Assembly (NCBI RefSeq): GCF_005938655.1
Contig: NZ_VCQT01000045.1
Location: 248,001-312,000 of the forward strand
DNA length: 64,000 nt
Source of the DNA: Alloalcanivorax gelatiniphagus
GTDB taxonomy: Bacteria; Pseudomonadota; Gammaproteobacteria; Pseudomonadales; Alcanivoracaceae
Reading direction: 5' to 3'
Shown: piece after piece, positions 11,174 through 20,798 of the stretch
Layout of the letters: every line of letters starts with the position of its first letter
How positions within the stretch are numbered: the first letter of the stretch is position 1
Translations under genes and position numbers: made by a program
The notes under the pieces: generated by a model
Told to the model about the DNA's origin: nothing
What the model saw: the letters and a program-made list of their open reading frames with translations, nothing else
The model's database searches: none

Positions 11174-12155
11174 AGCCGATCTTTTCAAAACTCCTGACCT
11201 GCACCTGAAAGCCGTTGCGCATGGCCAGGAACAGACTCTCGCGCAATACCAGCCCCGAGCGGCCGGCCCAGGTCACCAGATCGGCCTCGTCGAAGCCGAG
11301 CCAGAAATCCCCGCAGGCATCCACCGCCCAGCGTTGATCGTGACGGCATAAATCAGTGACCACCAGCACGCCGCCCTCGTTCAGTTGCGCCGCCGCCGCC
11401 TTGAGGGCGCTGGCCGGCGAGGGCAGGTGGTGGAGCACCATGTTAAGCACCACCGCGTCGACCCGGGGTAAACGCTCGCCGTCCTGGGGCCATTCGCCGG
11501 CCACCAGGGTCACATTGTCCAGTTTCGCCTGGCGCACCCGGCGGCGGGCCAGCGCCAGCATGGCGTCGCTGTTGTCCAGCCCCAGCACCTGCTCGAAGCG
11601 CGCCGCCAGGGGCGCCAGAAAGCGGCCATCGCCGGGGCCGATCTCCAGGGCCTGCCGGGCCGGGGTGGCGGCCAGGGCCCGGTCGAGCAGCTCGCAGGCC
11701 TGCTCGGCGTACTGCTCGTAGTCGGCGATCAGCTCCTGCTGGCGCGACAGGTCGTCGGCATGGCGGGCGAAAAAGGCCCGGCTCTGGGCCGCCCGCTGGG
11801 CCTGCACCCCGGCCAGCCGTTCGGCGGTGCCGGTGTCGAGCGCCGCCTCGTCCAGCTCCTCGAACAGGGCGCCGTGCAGCCTTTCCGTGGGCACCCGGGG
11901 CGGTGGCAGCCGCCGCCGATAGAAGATCGAATTGCCCTCCCGGCGCTTCTCCACCAGCCCGGCCTGGGCCAGCACCTTGAGGTGGTGGCTCATGCCCGAC
12001 TGCTTCATGGCCATGATCTCGCACAGCTCCAGCACCCCGAAGCTGTTCTGGCCCAGCACCTGCAGCACTTCCAGGCGCAACGCATCGCCCGCTGCCTTGA
12101 GGAAGGCGGCCAGGGTGTCCAGGGGCTGTTCCAGCGGTGCCGCATCGGTGGTCAT
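11172..12155 (-). CDS. ArsR-family regulator fused to a SAM-dependent methyltransferase
   Basis: The 327-residue protein has an ArsR-type winged helix (about 15-85, with GMSHHLKVLAQAGLVEKRREG) followed by a class I methyltransferase fold whose SAM-binding motif is EIGPGDG (171-177). Fusions of this kind next to metK and ahcY are known; the proteobacterial regulator SahR, which represses SAM/SAH recycling genes and senses SAH, has been described with this architecture, so that identity is plausible but unproven. The gene is immediately upstream of metK on the same strand, and its stop lies at the edge of a dispersed repeat. It is divergent from tkt. Confidence 0.85.
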   Translation of the reverse strand: MTTDAAPLEQPLDTLAAFLKAAGDALRLEVLQVLGQNSFGVLELCEIMAMKQSGMSHHLKVLAQAGLVEKRREGNSIFYRRRLPPPRVPTERLHGALFEELDEAALDTGTAERLAGVQAQRAAQSRAFFARHADDLSRQQELIADYEQYAEQACELLDRALAATPARQALEIGPGDGRFLAPLAARFEQVLGLDNSDAMLALARRRVRQAKLDNVTLVAGEWPQDGERLPRVDAVVLNMVLHHLPSPASALKAAAAQLNEGGVLVVTDLCRHDQRWAVDACGDFWLGFDEADLVTWAGRSGLVLRESLFLAMRNGFQVQVRSFEKIG

Positions 12156-12216
12156 AACGGGCGAGTCTAAAGGAAGCGGAAGTCTGCATCAAAGTTTATT
12201 GATATAGGTCGCGGAG

Positions 12217-12285
12217 CCGCAAGCTACAAGCTTCAAGCTACAAGCGCCGACCTGCTTGCGGCTTGGAGCTCGCAGCTTGTGGCGG
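12217..12285. repeat. CAAGCTT-type dispersed inverted repeat
   Basis: CAAGCTACAAGCTTCAAGC on the left faces CTTGCGGCTTGGAGC and GCAGCTTG on the right. A fuller copy lies at 49108-49187 and a half copy at 31229-31250. It belongs to a second family of short intergenic repeats in this genome. Confidence 0.65.
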
Positions 12286-12323
12286 GGCAAAACCCGGGCG
12301 CATCGCGCCCCGGGGTTTGCCCC
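12284..12323. promoter_or_regulatory. Strong inverted repeat in the tkt leader
   Basis: GGGGCAAAACCCGGGCGC and GCGCCCCGGGGTTTGCCCC pair around a three-base loop about 70 bases before tkt. It could be the end of a terminator for unseen upstream transcription or a leader attenuator. There is no T-run directly after it, so its role is open. Confidence 0.4.
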
Positions 12324-12393
12324 CACCCCGGGCTTCGGCGACAATAGCGCCCCCTTTCCCCAGCGCTGTTCAAAAATTACCCAGGAGACGTGC

Positions 12394-14400
12394 ATGTCCT
12401 CTGCTCCCGCTGCCCGTGATCTCGCCAACGCCATCCGCGCCCTCAGCATGGATGCGGTTCAGAAAGCCAACAGTGGCCACCCCGGTGCGCCCATGGGCAT
12501 GGCGGACATCGCCGAGGTCCTCTGGCGCGGGTTCCTGAAGCACAACCCGGCCAACCCGCACTGGGCCGACCGGGACCGCTTCGTGCTCTCCAACGGTCAC
12601 GGTTCCATGCTGCTCTACAGCCTGCTGCACCTGACTGGCTATGACGTGAGCCTGGATGACATCAAGAACTTCCGTCAGCTGGGCAGCCCCACCGCCGGCC
12701 ACCCGGAATACGGTGACGCGCCGGGCATCGAGACCACCACCGGCCCGCTGGGCCAGGGTTTCGCCAACGCCGTGGGCATGGCCCTGGCGGAGAAGGTGCT
12801 GGCCGCCCAGTTCAACCGCGACGGCCATAACATCGTCGACCACAACACCTTCTGCTTCCTGGGTGACGGTTGCATGATGGAGGGCATCTCCCACGAGGCG
12901 GCGTCCCTGGCCGGCACCCTGGGCCTGGGCAAGCTGGTGGCGTTCTACGACGACAACGGCATCTCCATCGACGGCGAGGTGGAAGGCTGGTTCACCGACG
13001 ACACCGTGGCCCGTTTCCGCGCTTACGGTTGGCACGTGATCCCCAATGTGGACGGCCACAGCCCCCAGGAAGTGAAACTGGCGGTGGAGAACGCGCTCAA
13101 GAACGGTGATCAGCCCACCCTGATTTGCTGCAAGACCGTGATCGGCTTCGGCAGCCCCAACAAACAGGGTAAGGAAGAGTCCCACGGCGCCGCCCTGGGC
13201 GAAGAGGAAATCACCCTGACCCGGGACGCCCTGGGCTGGCACCACGCCGCCTTCGAGGTGCCGGAAGACATCTACCAGGCCTGGAACGCCCGGGCCGACG
13301 GCGCCAAGGCGGAGGCCGACTGGCAGGCCCGGTTCGACGCCTACAAGGCCGAGCACCCGGAACTGGCCGACGAGTTCCTGCGCCGCCTGGCCGGCGAACT
13401 GCCGGCCACCTTCGAGCAGCAGGCCGATGATTTCATCGCCCAATGCCAGCAGGCCATGGACAAGGTGGCCACCCGCAAGGCCAGTGAGCAGGCGCTCAAC
13501 GCCTACGGCCCGGCCCTGCCGGAACTGACCGGCGGTTCCGCCGACCTGGGCGGTTCCAACAACACCGTCTGGAAGGGCTGCAAGTCGATCAGCGCCGGTG
13601 ACGCCAGCGGCAACTACATCCATTACGGCGTGCGCGAGTTCGGCATGACCGCGATCATGAACGGCCTGTGCCTGCACGGCGGCGTGCGCCCCTACGGCGG
13701 CACCTTCCTGACCTTCATGGAATACGCCCGCAACGCGGTGCGCATGGCGGCGCTGATGCACCAACCCAACATCCTGGTGTACACCCACGATTCCATCGGC
13801 CTGGGCGAGGACGGCCCCACCCACCAGCCCATCGAACAGATCGCCAACCTGCGCATGACCCCGAACCTGAGCACCTGGCGGCCCTGCGACACGGTGGAAA
13901 CCGCGGTGGCCTGGAAACACGCCATCCAGCGCGCCGACGGCCCCACGGCGCTGATCTTCTCCCGCCAGGGCCTGCCCTGCATAGAGCGCGACGACACCGT
14001 GCTCGGCAATGTGGCCAAGGGCGGCTATACCCTGCTGCAGACCGGCGAGGGCCAGCCGGAGGCGATCATCCTGGCCACCGGCTCCGAAGTGGAACTGGCG
14101 GTGAACGCCGCCCGTGCCCTGGGCGAGCAGGGCAAGAACGTGCGTGTGGTATCCATGCCCAGCGTCGACGCCTTCCTGGCGCAGAGCGCCGACTACCAGG
14201 AGCAGGTGCTGCCGTCCGCGGTGCGCGCCCGGGTGGCGGTGGAAGCGGCCATCGTTGATTACTGGTACCGCTTCGTGGGCCTGGACGGCAAGGTGATCGG
14301 CATGCACGGCTACGGTGCCTCGGCGCCGGCCGGCGACCTTTACAAACACTTCGGCATCACCGCCGAGGCGGTCCGCGACGCGGTGGAGACGTTGCTTTGA
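12394..14400 (+). CDS. tkt: Transketolase
   Basis: This thiamine-diphosphate enzyme moves two-carbon units between sugar phosphates in the pentose phosphate pathway. The 668-residue protein is full length. The thiamine-binding segment [22 protein letters not shown], the substrate loop [20 protein letters not shown] and the C-terminal pyrimidine domain are intact. The ATG at 12394 follows CAGGAGACG; an upstream in-frame ATG at 12256 lies in repeat sequence. It is first in the run tkt, epd/gap, pgk, fba, with short gaps that suggest one transcript ending at the terminator near 17.8 kb. Confidence 0.97.
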   Translation: MSSAPAARDLANAIRALSMDAVQKANSGHPGAPMGMADIAEVLWRGFLKHNPANPHWADRDRFVLSNGHGSMLLYSLLHLTGYDVSLDDIKNFRQLGSPTAGHPEYGDAPGIETTTGPLGQGFANAVGMALAEKVLAAQFNRDGHNIVDHNTFCFLGDGCMMEGISHEAASLAGTLGLGKLVAFYDDNGISIDGEVEGWFTDDTVARFRAYGWHVIPNVDGHSPQEVKLAVENALKNGDQPTLICCKTVIGFGSPNKQGKEESHGAALGEEEITLTRDALGWHHAAFEVPEDIYQAWNARADGAKAEADWQARFDAYKAEHPELADEFLRRLAGELPATFEQQADDFIAQCQQAMDKVATRKASEQALNAYGPALPELTGGSADLGGSNNTVWKGCKSISAGDASGNYIHYGVREFGMTAIMNGLCLHGGVRPYGGTFLTFMEYARNAVRMAALMHQPNILVYTHDSIGLGEDGPTHQPIEQIANLRMTPNLSTWRPCDTVETAVAWKHAIQRADGPTALIFSRQGLPCIERDDTVLGNVAKGGYTLLQTGEGQPEAIILATGSEVELAVNAARALGEQGKNVRVVSMPSVDAFLAQSADYQEQVLPSAVRARVAVEAAIVDYWYRFVGLDGKVIGMHGYGASAPAGDLYKHFGITAEAVRDAVETLL

Positions 14401-14434
14401 GGCGCTGTAATCCGGCGCCCGGCGTTCGGCCTTT

Positions 14435-15466
14435 ATGTTGAAAATCGCGATCAACGGCTACGGCCGCATCGGCCGCTCCTTCGTGCGCGCGTTCGCCGAG
14501 CGCGAGGCGGCCGGCGAACGGCCGCCGTTCACCCTGGTGGCGATCAACGACCTGGGCCGCGCCGAGGATCTGCTTTACCTGACCCGCTACGACACCGCCC
14601 ACGGTCGTCTCGACGCCCCGGTGACCCTGGAAGACGGGCGGCTGCGTATCGGCGGCCAGAACCCGCGCCTGTTCAGCCAGGCGCGCCCGGAAGACCTGCC
14701 CTGGGGCGAGCTGGGCGTGGATCTGGTGCTGGAATGCTCCGGTCATTTCCGCGCCCACGGTGACGCCTCCCGGCACCTGAACGCCGGCGCCGGACGGGTG
14801 ATCATCGGCGCGGTGCCCTTCGACCGTGCCGACCAGACCATCGTTTACGGCGTCAACCACCGGGACCTGAAGGCGGACAGCCGGGTACTGTCGGCGGCCT
14901 CCTGCACCACCCATTGCGTGGCACCGGTGCTGGCGGCCCTGGACCGTGAATTCGGAGTGCGCCAGGCCCTGATGAAGGAAATCCACGCCTACACCTCGGA
15001 CCAGACCCTGCTCGACCACGTGCACCGGGACCCGCGCCGGGGCCGCGCCGGCGCGCAGAACATCATTCCCACCACCAGCAGCGCCATCAAGGCGGTGCAG
15101 GCGGTGCTGCCGGCGCTGGCCGGCCGCGTGGACGGCCACTCCATCCGGGTGCCCACCCTTAATGTGGCGATGGTGGCGCTGACCCTGCTGCTGGAGCGCA
15201 CCCCCGCCGCCGGCGACCTGAACCCCTGGCTCAGGCGCCTGTCCCAGGAACAACCGGAACTGATTGGGTACAATGACGAGCCTTTGGTGAGCGTGGATTT
15301 CAACCACCGGCCGGAGTCCGCCGTGCTCGACGCCACTCAGACCCGGGTGCAGGGTGAGCTGGTGCAGGTGGTGGCCTGGTACGACAACGAATGGGGCTAC
15401 GCCAACCGGCTGATCGACTGGGTGGCGGCGATGGCGTCCGACACCGGGAAGACCGCGACAAACTGA
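14435..15466 (+). CDS. epd: Erythrose-4-phosphate / glyceraldehyde-3-phosphate dehydrogenase family
   Basis: The 343-residue protein has the NAD-binding start NGYGRIGRS and active-site Cys157 in ASCTTHC, with His184 in HAYTSDQ. Position between tkt and pgk and the segment FNHRPESAVLDATQTRV resemble Epd, which oxidises erythrose 4-phosphate for pyridoxal phosphate synthesis. However, HAYTSDQ is closer to GAPDH (HSYTNDQ) than to Epd (HSAMNDQ), and the usual Asn after CTT is His here. The enzyme could therefore be a GAPDH, an E4PDH or bifunctional. It lies 34 bases after tkt with only a weak ribosome site, so translational coupling is possible. Confidence 0.88.
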   Translation: MLKIAINGYGRIGRSFVRAFAEREAAGERPPFTLVAINDLGRAEDLLYLTRYDTAHGRLDAPVTLEDGRLRIGGQNPRLFSQARPEDLPWGELGVDLVLECSGHFRAHGDASRHLNAGAGRVIIGAVPFDRADQTIVYGVNHRDLKADSRVLSAASCTTHCVAPVLAALDREFGVRQALMKEIHAYTSDQTLLDHVHRDPRRGRAGAQNIIPTTSSAIKAVQAVLPALAGRVDGHSIRVPTLNVAMVALTLLLERTPAAGDLNPWLRRLSQEQPELIGYNDEPLVSVDFNHRPESAVLDATQTRVQGELVQVVAWYDNEWGYANRLIDWVAAMASDTGKTATN

Positions 15467-15513
15467 ACGTTTAGAGCCATCCTGGAAGATGGTATTACGA
15501 GGTAAGAGGAATC

Positions 15514-16677
15514 ATGAATTTCAAACGCATGACCGACCTGGATCTGCAAGGGAAACGGGTGCTGATCCGCGAAGACCTGAACGTACCGGTCAAGGACGGC
15601 AAGGTGACCAGCGACGCCCGTATCCGCGCCTCGCTGCCGACCATCGAGCAGGCACTGAACGCCGGTGCCCGGGTCATGCTGCTCTCCCACCTGGGCCGCC
15701 CCACCGAGGGCGAGTACGAAGAACAGTACTCGCTGAAACCGGTGGCGGAGCACCTGGGTGAGCTGCTGGGCCGGCCGGTGCCCCTGGTCAAGGACTGGCT
15801 CGACGGCGTGGACGTGGAAGCCGGCCAGGTGGTGTTGTGCGAGAACGTGCGTTTCAACAAGGGCGAGAAGAAGGACGACGAGGAGCTGGCCCGCAAGATG
15901 GCGGCGCTGTGCGATGTCTATGTGATGGACGCCTTCGGCACCGCCCACCGCGCCCAGGCCTCCACCCATGGCGTGGCGCGCTTCGCGCCGGTGGCCTGCG
16001 CCGGCCCGCTGCTGGCCAATGAACTGGACGCCCTCAGCAAGGCGCTGCTGGAACCGGCCAAGCCGCTGGTGGCCATCGTTGGCGGCTCCAAGGTCTCCAC
16101 CAAGCTGGAAGTGCTGGACGCCCTGGCCGACAAGGTGGATCAGCTGATTGTCGGTGGTGGCATCGCCAACACCTTCCTGGCCGCCGCCGGTCACCCGGTG
16201 GGCAAGTCCCTGTGCGAACACGACCTGATCCCGGCGGCCAGGAAGCTGGCCGAGAAGGTGCACATCCCGCTGCCGGTGGACGTGGTGGTGGCCAAGGAAT
16301 TCGCCGAAACCGCCGAAGCCACCACCAAGACGGTGGACGAAGTGGCCGAGGACGACATGATTCTGGACGTGGGCCCGCAGACCGCCCATGTGTTCGCGGC
16401 CCTGATGAAGGAAGCCCGCACCATCGTCTGGAACGGCCCGGTGGGCGTGTTCGAGTTCGACCAGTTCGGTGAGGGCACCAAGGAACTGGCGGAAGCCATC
16501 GCCGACAGCGAGGCGTTTTCCATCGCCGGCGGCGGCGACACCCTGGCGGCGGTGGACAAATACGGCATCGCCGACCGCATCAGCTACATTTCCACCGGCG
16601 GCGGCGCCTTCCTGGAATTCGTGGAAGGCAAGACCCTGCCGGCGGTGGCGGTCCTCGAGGAACGGGCCCGGGACTGA
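15514..16677 (+). CDS. pgk: Phosphoglycerate kinase
   Basis: Pgk transfers phosphate between 1,3-bisphosphoglycerate and ADP in glycolysis or the reverse. The 387-residue monomer has the N-terminal substrate motif REDLNVPV, the hinge region and the nucleotide-binding motif VGGSKVSTK, with the C-terminal GGGDTLAAV loop. The start at ATG 15514 follows AAGAGGAATC. It lies 47 bases after the dehydrogenase gene and 31 before fba. All catalytic segments look intact. Confidence 0.97.
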   Translation: MNFKRMTDLDLQGKRVLIREDLNVPVKDGKVTSDARIRASLPTIEQALNAGARVMLLSHLGRPTEGEYEEQYSLKPVAEHLGELLGRPVPLVKDWLDGVDVEAGQVVLCENVRFNKGEKKDDEELARKMAALCDVYVMDAFGTAHRAQASTHGVARFAPVACAGPLLANELDALSKALLEPAKPLVAIVGGSKVSTKLEVLDALADKVDQLIVGGGIANTFLAAAGHPVGKSLCEHDLIPAARKLAEKVHIPLPVDVVVAKEFAETAEATTKTVDEVAEDDMILDVGPQTAHVFAALMKEARTIVWNGPVGVFEFDQFGEGTKELAEAIADSEAFSIAGGGDTLAAVDKYGIADRISYISTGGGAFLEFVEGKTLPAVAVLEERARD

Positions 16678-16708
16678 AATCCAAACGGACAACCAGAGGG
16701 AAAACATC

Positions 16709-17773
16709 ATGGCTCTGATCAGCATGCGTCAATTGCTGGACCACGCCGCCGAGCAAGGCTACGGCGTGCCGGCGTTCAACGTGAACAACCTGGAACAGAT
16801 GCGCGCCATCATGGAGGCCGCCGACCAGACCAATTCCCCGGTGATCGTGCAGGCCAGCGCCGGTGCCCGCAAATACGCCGGCGCCCCCTTCCTGCGCCAC
16901 CTGATCCTGGCCGCCGTGGAGGAGTTTCCGCACATTCCGGTGGTGATGCACCAGGACCACGGCACCAGCCCCTCGGTGTGCCAGCGCTCCATCCAGCTGG
17001 GCTTCTCCTCGGTGATGATGGACGGCTCCCTGGGCGAGGACGGCAAGACCCCCACGGACTATGACTACAACGTGGAAGTGACCCGCCGCACGGTGGAAAT
17101 GGCGCACGCCTGCGGCGTGTCCGTGGAGGGCGAGCTGGGCTGCCTGGGTTCCCTGGAATCCGGCCAGGCCGGTGAAGAAGACGGCATCGGCGCCTCCGGC
17201 ACCCTGACCCATGAGCAGATGCTCACCGACCCGGAAGAAGCGGCGGAGTTCGTCAAGGCCACCAAGGTGGACGCCCTGGCCATCGCCATCGGCACCAGCC
17301 ACGGCGCCTACAAGTTCACCCGGCCGCCCACCGGTGACATCCTGGCCATCGAGCAGATCAAGGCGATCCACGCGCGCATCCCGGACACCCATCTGGTGAT
17401 GCACGGCTCCTCCTCGGTGCCCCAGGACTGGCTGAAGATCATCAACGAGTACGGCGGCGAGATCCCGGAGACCTACGGCGTGCCCGTGGAAGAAATCCAG
17501 GAAGGCATCAAGCACGGCGTGCGCAAGGTCAATATCGACACCGACCTGCGCCTGGCCTCCACCGGCGCCATCCGCCGCTTCCTGGCCAACAACACCGCCG
17601 AATTCGACCCGCGCAAATACCTGAAGGAATCGGTGGCCGCCATGCGCGACATCTGCATCGCCCGCTATGAAGCCTTCGGCACCGCCGGCAACGCGGACAA
17701 GATCAAGCCGATCAACCTGGAAGACATGTTCGGCCGCTACGAAACCGGCGAACTGGACCCTCGCGTCAAGTAA
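16709..17773 (+). CDS. fba: Class II fructose-bisphosphate aldolase
   Basis: This zinc-dependent aldolase splits fructose 1,6-bisphosphate into two triose phosphates. The 354-residue product begins [19 protein letters not shown], as in the Calvin-cycle (CbbA-like) subtype of class II aldolases, with Zn ligand region MHQDHGTS, the SSVMMDGS strand and phosphate-binding NIDTDLR. I use the ATG at 16709 after AGAGGGAAAAC; the frame is open far upstream only because it shadows pgk. It ends the carbon-metabolism operon and is followed by a strong terminator. Confidence 0.96.
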   Translation: MALISMRQLLDHAAEQGYGVPAFNVNNLEQMRAIMEAADQTNSPVIVQASAGARKYAGAPFLRHLILAAVEEFPHIPVVMHQDHGTSPSVCQRSIQLGFSSVMMDGSLGEDGKTPTDYDYNVEVTRRTVEMAHACGVSVEGELGCLGSLESGQAGEEDGIGASGTLTHEQMLTDPEEAAEFVKATKVDALAIAIGTSHGAYKFTRPPTGDILAIEQIKAIHARIPDTHLVMHGSSSVPQDWLKIINEYGGEIPETYGVPVEEIQEGIKHGVRKVNIDTDLRLASTGAIRRFLANNTAEFDPRKYLKESVAAMRDICIARYEAFGTAGNADKIKPINLEDMFGRYETGELDPRVK

Positions 17774-17789
17774 ATCCCCGCCTCAACGT

Positions 17790-17831
17790 AACAAGACCGG
17801 GCCGGCGACCGCCGGGCCGGTCTTGTTATTA
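17790..17831 (+). terminator. Rho-independent terminator after fba
   Basis: AACAAGACCGG pairs with CCGGTCTTGTT around a GC-rich inner stem, and the right arm runs into TTATTATT. It sits 17 bases after the fba stop and closes the tkt-fba operon. Confidence 0.85.
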
Positions 17832-17887
17832 TTCTGTTGATCTGTAACTCTTTGCCCCAAGACCACGGCGGACCCAGGAGTAACAGA

Positions 17888-18523
17888 ATGAGCGCAACCA
17901 AGGACAAAGCCGGCGCCGACACCCCCGGCCAGCGTGGCCCCGCCGACCATGAGCGCCGCGAGCAGATCCTGGCGGTGGCCGACGACCTGTTCAAGGCACA
18001 CGGCTACCGCAAGACCTCGGTCACCGACATCGCCCGCGAGATCGGCGTGTCCGGGGCCTATTTGTATAAGTTCTTCGACTCCAAACAGGCCATTGGCGAG
18101 GCGGTGTGCGCGCGCGCCCTGGCGTCCATGGACGACGCCCTGCGCGCGGTGGTCGAGCGCGACCAGCCGGCCACCCAGCGTCTGCGTGATATGTTGAAAA
18201 CGTTGTTGGAGGAGGGGCTGAGGCTGTTCCTGAAGGAGCGCCGCATGCACGACATCGTGGTGGTCTCCATTGAAAACCAGTGGGCGGTCACCGAGGAGCA
18301 CAACCAGGCGGTCTACGACGCCATCAAGCGCATCGTCTCCGACGGCCGCGAAAGCGGCGAGTTCGAACGCAAGACCCCCCTCGACGAAGTGTGCATGGCG
18401 ATCCGCATCACCGCCGCCGCCTACGCCCATCCGGTGCTGCTCAATCGTCTCGGCGACACCGATGAAATGGAAGTGAAACTGTCCGCGGTCACCAACCTGA
18501 TCCTGCGCAGCCTGGCGCCCTGA
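17888..18523 (+). CDS. TetR family transcriptional regulator
   Basis: The 211-residue protein has a TetR helix-turn-helix (about 20-70; TSVTDIAREIGVSGAYLYKFF) and an all-helical ligand domain. AGGAG lies seven bases before the ATG at 17888; the upstream in-frame methionine is in the terminator region. The gene is a single unit after the fba terminator, with small exported and hydrolase genes downstream. Its ligand and targets cannot be inferred. An N-terminal stretch of about 20 charged and Gly/Pro residues before the DNA-binding domain looks disordered. Confidence 0.9.
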   Translation: MSATKDKAGADTPGQRGPADHERREQILAVADDLFKAHGYRKTSVTDIAREIGVSGAYLYKFFDSKQAIGEAVCARALASMDDALRAVVERDQPATQRLRDMLKTLLEEGLRLFLKERRMHDIVVVSIENQWAVTEEHNQAVYDAIKRIVSDGRESGEFERKTPLDEVCMAIRITAAAYAHPVLLNRLGDTDEMEVKLSAVTNLILRSLAP

Positions 18524-18575
18524 GTCGATACTGGCCGGCTATGGTGGCGATAGTTTTTACCTGGAAGGTTATAAG

Positions 18576-18604
18576 TTGACAGAACTGTAACTTGTAACCA
18601 TACT
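18576..18604 (+). promoter_or_regulatory. Sigma70-type promoter for the 18.7-kb exported protein
   Basis: TTGACA at 18576-18581 and CATACT at 18599-18604 are separated by exactly 17 bases, giving a likely transcription start near 18611 and a leader of about 75 bases before the coding region. Confidence 0.6.
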
Positions 18605-18685
18605 GGCACCATCAAGCGTGGGAGGCCAGACAGAGAGCGGTCCCGCCACGCGAAGGGAAACACCCCAATTTGCGAGGTAAGGACC

Positions 18686-19072
18686 ATGAAGAAAGCACTG
18701 ATGATTCCGTTCGCCATTGCCGCCCTGAGCGCCGCCCCCCTGAGCTTCGCCCAGGCCAACGACTACCTGGCCCAGCGCCAGGGCCTGGACAACCCGGCTT
18801 ACATCCAGGCGGTTGCCCGGCGGGCCATCGCCGACGGCGAGCAAGCCCGCGCCAATGGTCTGACCCAGGGTCAGGCCCGCGATTACCTGGCCGAGCGCCA
18901 GGATCTGGACCAGGGTGCCGCCATCGCCGACGCCTACCGCGATATCCAGGACCAGCAGGCCGTGGTGAAAGTGGAAGGCAATCCGGAAGGCACCCGCGCC
19001 GACTACCTGGACGAGCGCCGCAGCCTGGACAACCAGGATCACATCCAGCGGGTGCTGTTCGGTCAAAGCTGA
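18686..19072 (+). CDS. Exported 128-aa repeat protein (copy A)
   Basis: The protein starts MKKALMIPFAIAALSAAPLSFAQA, a classical signal peptide likely cut near FAQA, so it should be periplasmic or released. The mature part is three repeats of about 40 residues, each led by DYLAxRxxLD (residues 26, 66 and 106) and followed by an xxAI or xxHI segment. A second protein at 20799-21185 has the same length, signal and repeat idea. I recognise no named family. It has its own promoter and a strong terminator. AGGTAAGGACC precedes the ATG. Function unknown; repeats suggest binding or structural work in the envelope. Confidence 0.8.
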   Translation: MKKALMIPFAIAALSAAPLSFAQANDYLAQRQGLDNPAYIQAVARRAIADGEQARANGLTQGQARDYLAERQDLDQGAAIADAYRDIQDQQAVVKVEGNPEGTRADYLDERRSLDNQDHIQRVLFGQS

Positions 19073-19141
19073 ATTCGAGTGCGCTGATTCGAATAGCTGA
19101 TTTTCGAGGCGGATAACGCCTCCAGGTTTTACCCCCCCCCT

Positions 19142-19170
19142 CGCCCCGACCCCCCGTCGGGGCTTTTTTT
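19142..19170 (+). terminator. Rho-independent terminator
   Basis: GCCCCGAC and GTCGGGGC flank a short loop, followed by seven T residues, about 70 bases after the copy A stop codon. Confidence 0.9.
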
Positions 19171-19218
19171 ATCGTGAAAATCGATCAGGCGGCCCCGCGC
19201 CTGCCCTCCGCGCCCGCT

Positions 19219-19411
19219 GTAGGAGCGGCTTCAGCCGCGATCAGCCCCGGCGCCATCGTCATCGCGACTGAAGTCGCTCCTACCCAGGCGGCCCGGGGGG
19301 GGCACACAGCTCCACTTCCGTCGCGGTTTCGGCGGCGGGGTTTGTTGTAGGAGCGGCTTCAGCCGCGATCAGCCCGGTGCCATCGTCATCGCGACTGAAG
19401 TCGCTCCTACG
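19219..19411. repeat. Two tandem REP-like repeats
   Basis: Two nearly identical hairpins (19219-19283 and 19347-19411) each pair a GTAGGAGCGGCTTCAGCC arm with a variant GCGACTGAAGTCGCTCCTAC arm. The matching loops (CAGCCC..GCCATCGTCATC) show one arose by copying the other. Confidence 0.85.
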
Positions 19412-19557
19412 GTTTCCCCCGGAAGGAGCCGCGACCCGGCTGGAGCGAGATTTCCCGGCAGGGCGTGATAAACCTTTTTTATCGATCACCGGCCGGCCTT
19501 TTTCTTCGTGGCGCGGAGCGCCTATCATCGGGGTCCGATTGATTGATTGAAGCCGCC

Positions 19558-20511
19558 ATGCCGTTTCCCTTTACCCGCGACGAAGTCCTGCAGCACTGGC
19601 AGCCCCTCAACTGGGAAGCCTTCGATCCCCTCAACGAAAGCTCGCGGCGCTACGCCCATTACTACGGCATCGACTTCGACGCCCGCCTGCCGGAACTGCA
19701 GCATGGCTTTGGCTATTTCGAGGCCGCCGGGCACACCATCAGCGTGCACGCCTGGCGCCCGCCGGCGCCGCGCGGCACGGTATTGATCTGCCACGGTTAC
19801 TTCGATCATGTGGGGCTCTACCGGCACATCATCGGCCACGTGCTGGAACTGGGCTACGCGGTGCTGGCCTATGACCTGCCCGGGCACGGCCTCAGCTCCG
19901 GGCCGCGCGCCGCCATCGACGATTTCCGCATCTACCGGGAGGTGCTGGAACAGTGCCTGTCCCTGGCGGACAACCACTTCCCGCGCCCCTGGAACGTGAT
20001 CGGCCAGAGCACCGGCGGCGCCATCGTCATGGATTATCTGCTGCACCACGGGTTCGACCGGGACGACAACCCGTTCGCCAACATCATCCTGCTGGCGCCG
20101 CTGGTGCGGCCGTTCAAGTGGGGCACGGCGCGCTGGCTGCACACCCTGGTCAAACCCTTTGCCCGCTCCATCAAGCGGGTGTTCACGGTGAATTCCGGCG
20201 ACCCGGACTTCCTCGACTTCCTGGAGAACAAGGACCCGCTGCAGGAACATCGCCTGCCGGCCCGCTGGGTCACCGCGCTGAAGCGCTGGTTGCCGGGCTT
20301 CGAGGCGGCGGAACGGGTGAAAATTTCACCGGTGGTGATCCAGGGCGACCGGGACGAGACCGTGGACTGGCGCTATAACCTGAAGGTGATCCGCGCCAAG
20401 TTCGAGGACCCGGACATCCACATGCTGGAAGGGGCCCGCCATCACCTGGCCAACGAGCGGGACGAACACCGGGAGCGGATCTTCGCCATCATCGACCGCT
20501 ACCTGGCCTGA
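19558..20511 (+). CDS. Alpha/beta-hydrolase, monoacylglycerol-lipase-like
   Basis: The 317-residue protein has no signal peptide and an alpha/beta-hydrolase fold of the Hydrolase_4 / lysophospholipase type. The nucleophile elbow is GQSTGG, the acid is likely in RDETVDWRYN, and the histidine in GARHHLANE. The region HGYFDHVGLYRHI matches the oxyanion-hole part of monoacylglycerol lipases. ATG at 19558 is used; an in-frame TTG lies 15 bases earlier. Substrates are probably lysophospholipids or monoglycerides. It lies between the two exported repeat proteins, but separate terminators indicate separate transcription. Confidence 0.85.
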   Translation: MPFPFTRDEVLQHWQPLNWEAFDPLNESSRRYAHYYGIDFDARLPELQHGFGYFEAAGHTISVHAWRPPAPRGTVLICHGYFDHVGLYRHIIGHVLELGYAVLAYDLPGHGLSSGPRAAIDDFRIYREVLEQCLSLADNHFPRPWNVIGQSTGGAIVMDYLLHHGFDRDDNPFANIILLAPLVRPFKWGTARWLHTLVKPFARSIKRVFTVNSGDPDFLDFLENKDPLQEHRLPARWVTALKRWLPGFEAAERVKISPVVIQGDRDETVDWRYNLKVIRAKFEDPDIHMLEGARHHLANERDEHRERIFAIIDRYLA

Positions 20512-20660
20512 GCCCCGGGCGGGGGGCGGCTGAGGGGCCCTGCTGGCGGTCTTTTCAGGCCCCGGGCTGTGTAAAAGAACATTAATTTCCCTGACCTGGG
20601 CCGCCCTTTCACTTAAAAATTGCCTAGCACCCACCATGTTATGCGATACATTGTCAGGGG

Positions 20661-20684
20661 CCGGTCACTTATACTGATGACCGG
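20661..20684. promoter_or_regulatory. Palindromic operator candidate over a -10 box
   Basis: CCGGTCA and TGACCGG flank ten bases that contain TATACT (20670-20675), a good -10 element upstream of the 20.8-kb exported protein. A regulator bound here would block RNA polymerase. The regulator is unknown. Confidence 0.5.
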
Positions 20685-20798
20685 TACCGACAAAAAACGT
20701 GATACCCGCCGTGCAGTCGCCGAGGGAACGACCTACCGTTTTCGGCATCTCGGACGGGCTATATCAGGCTTGTGAAAGCCGAGGCTAAGGAGAGGACC

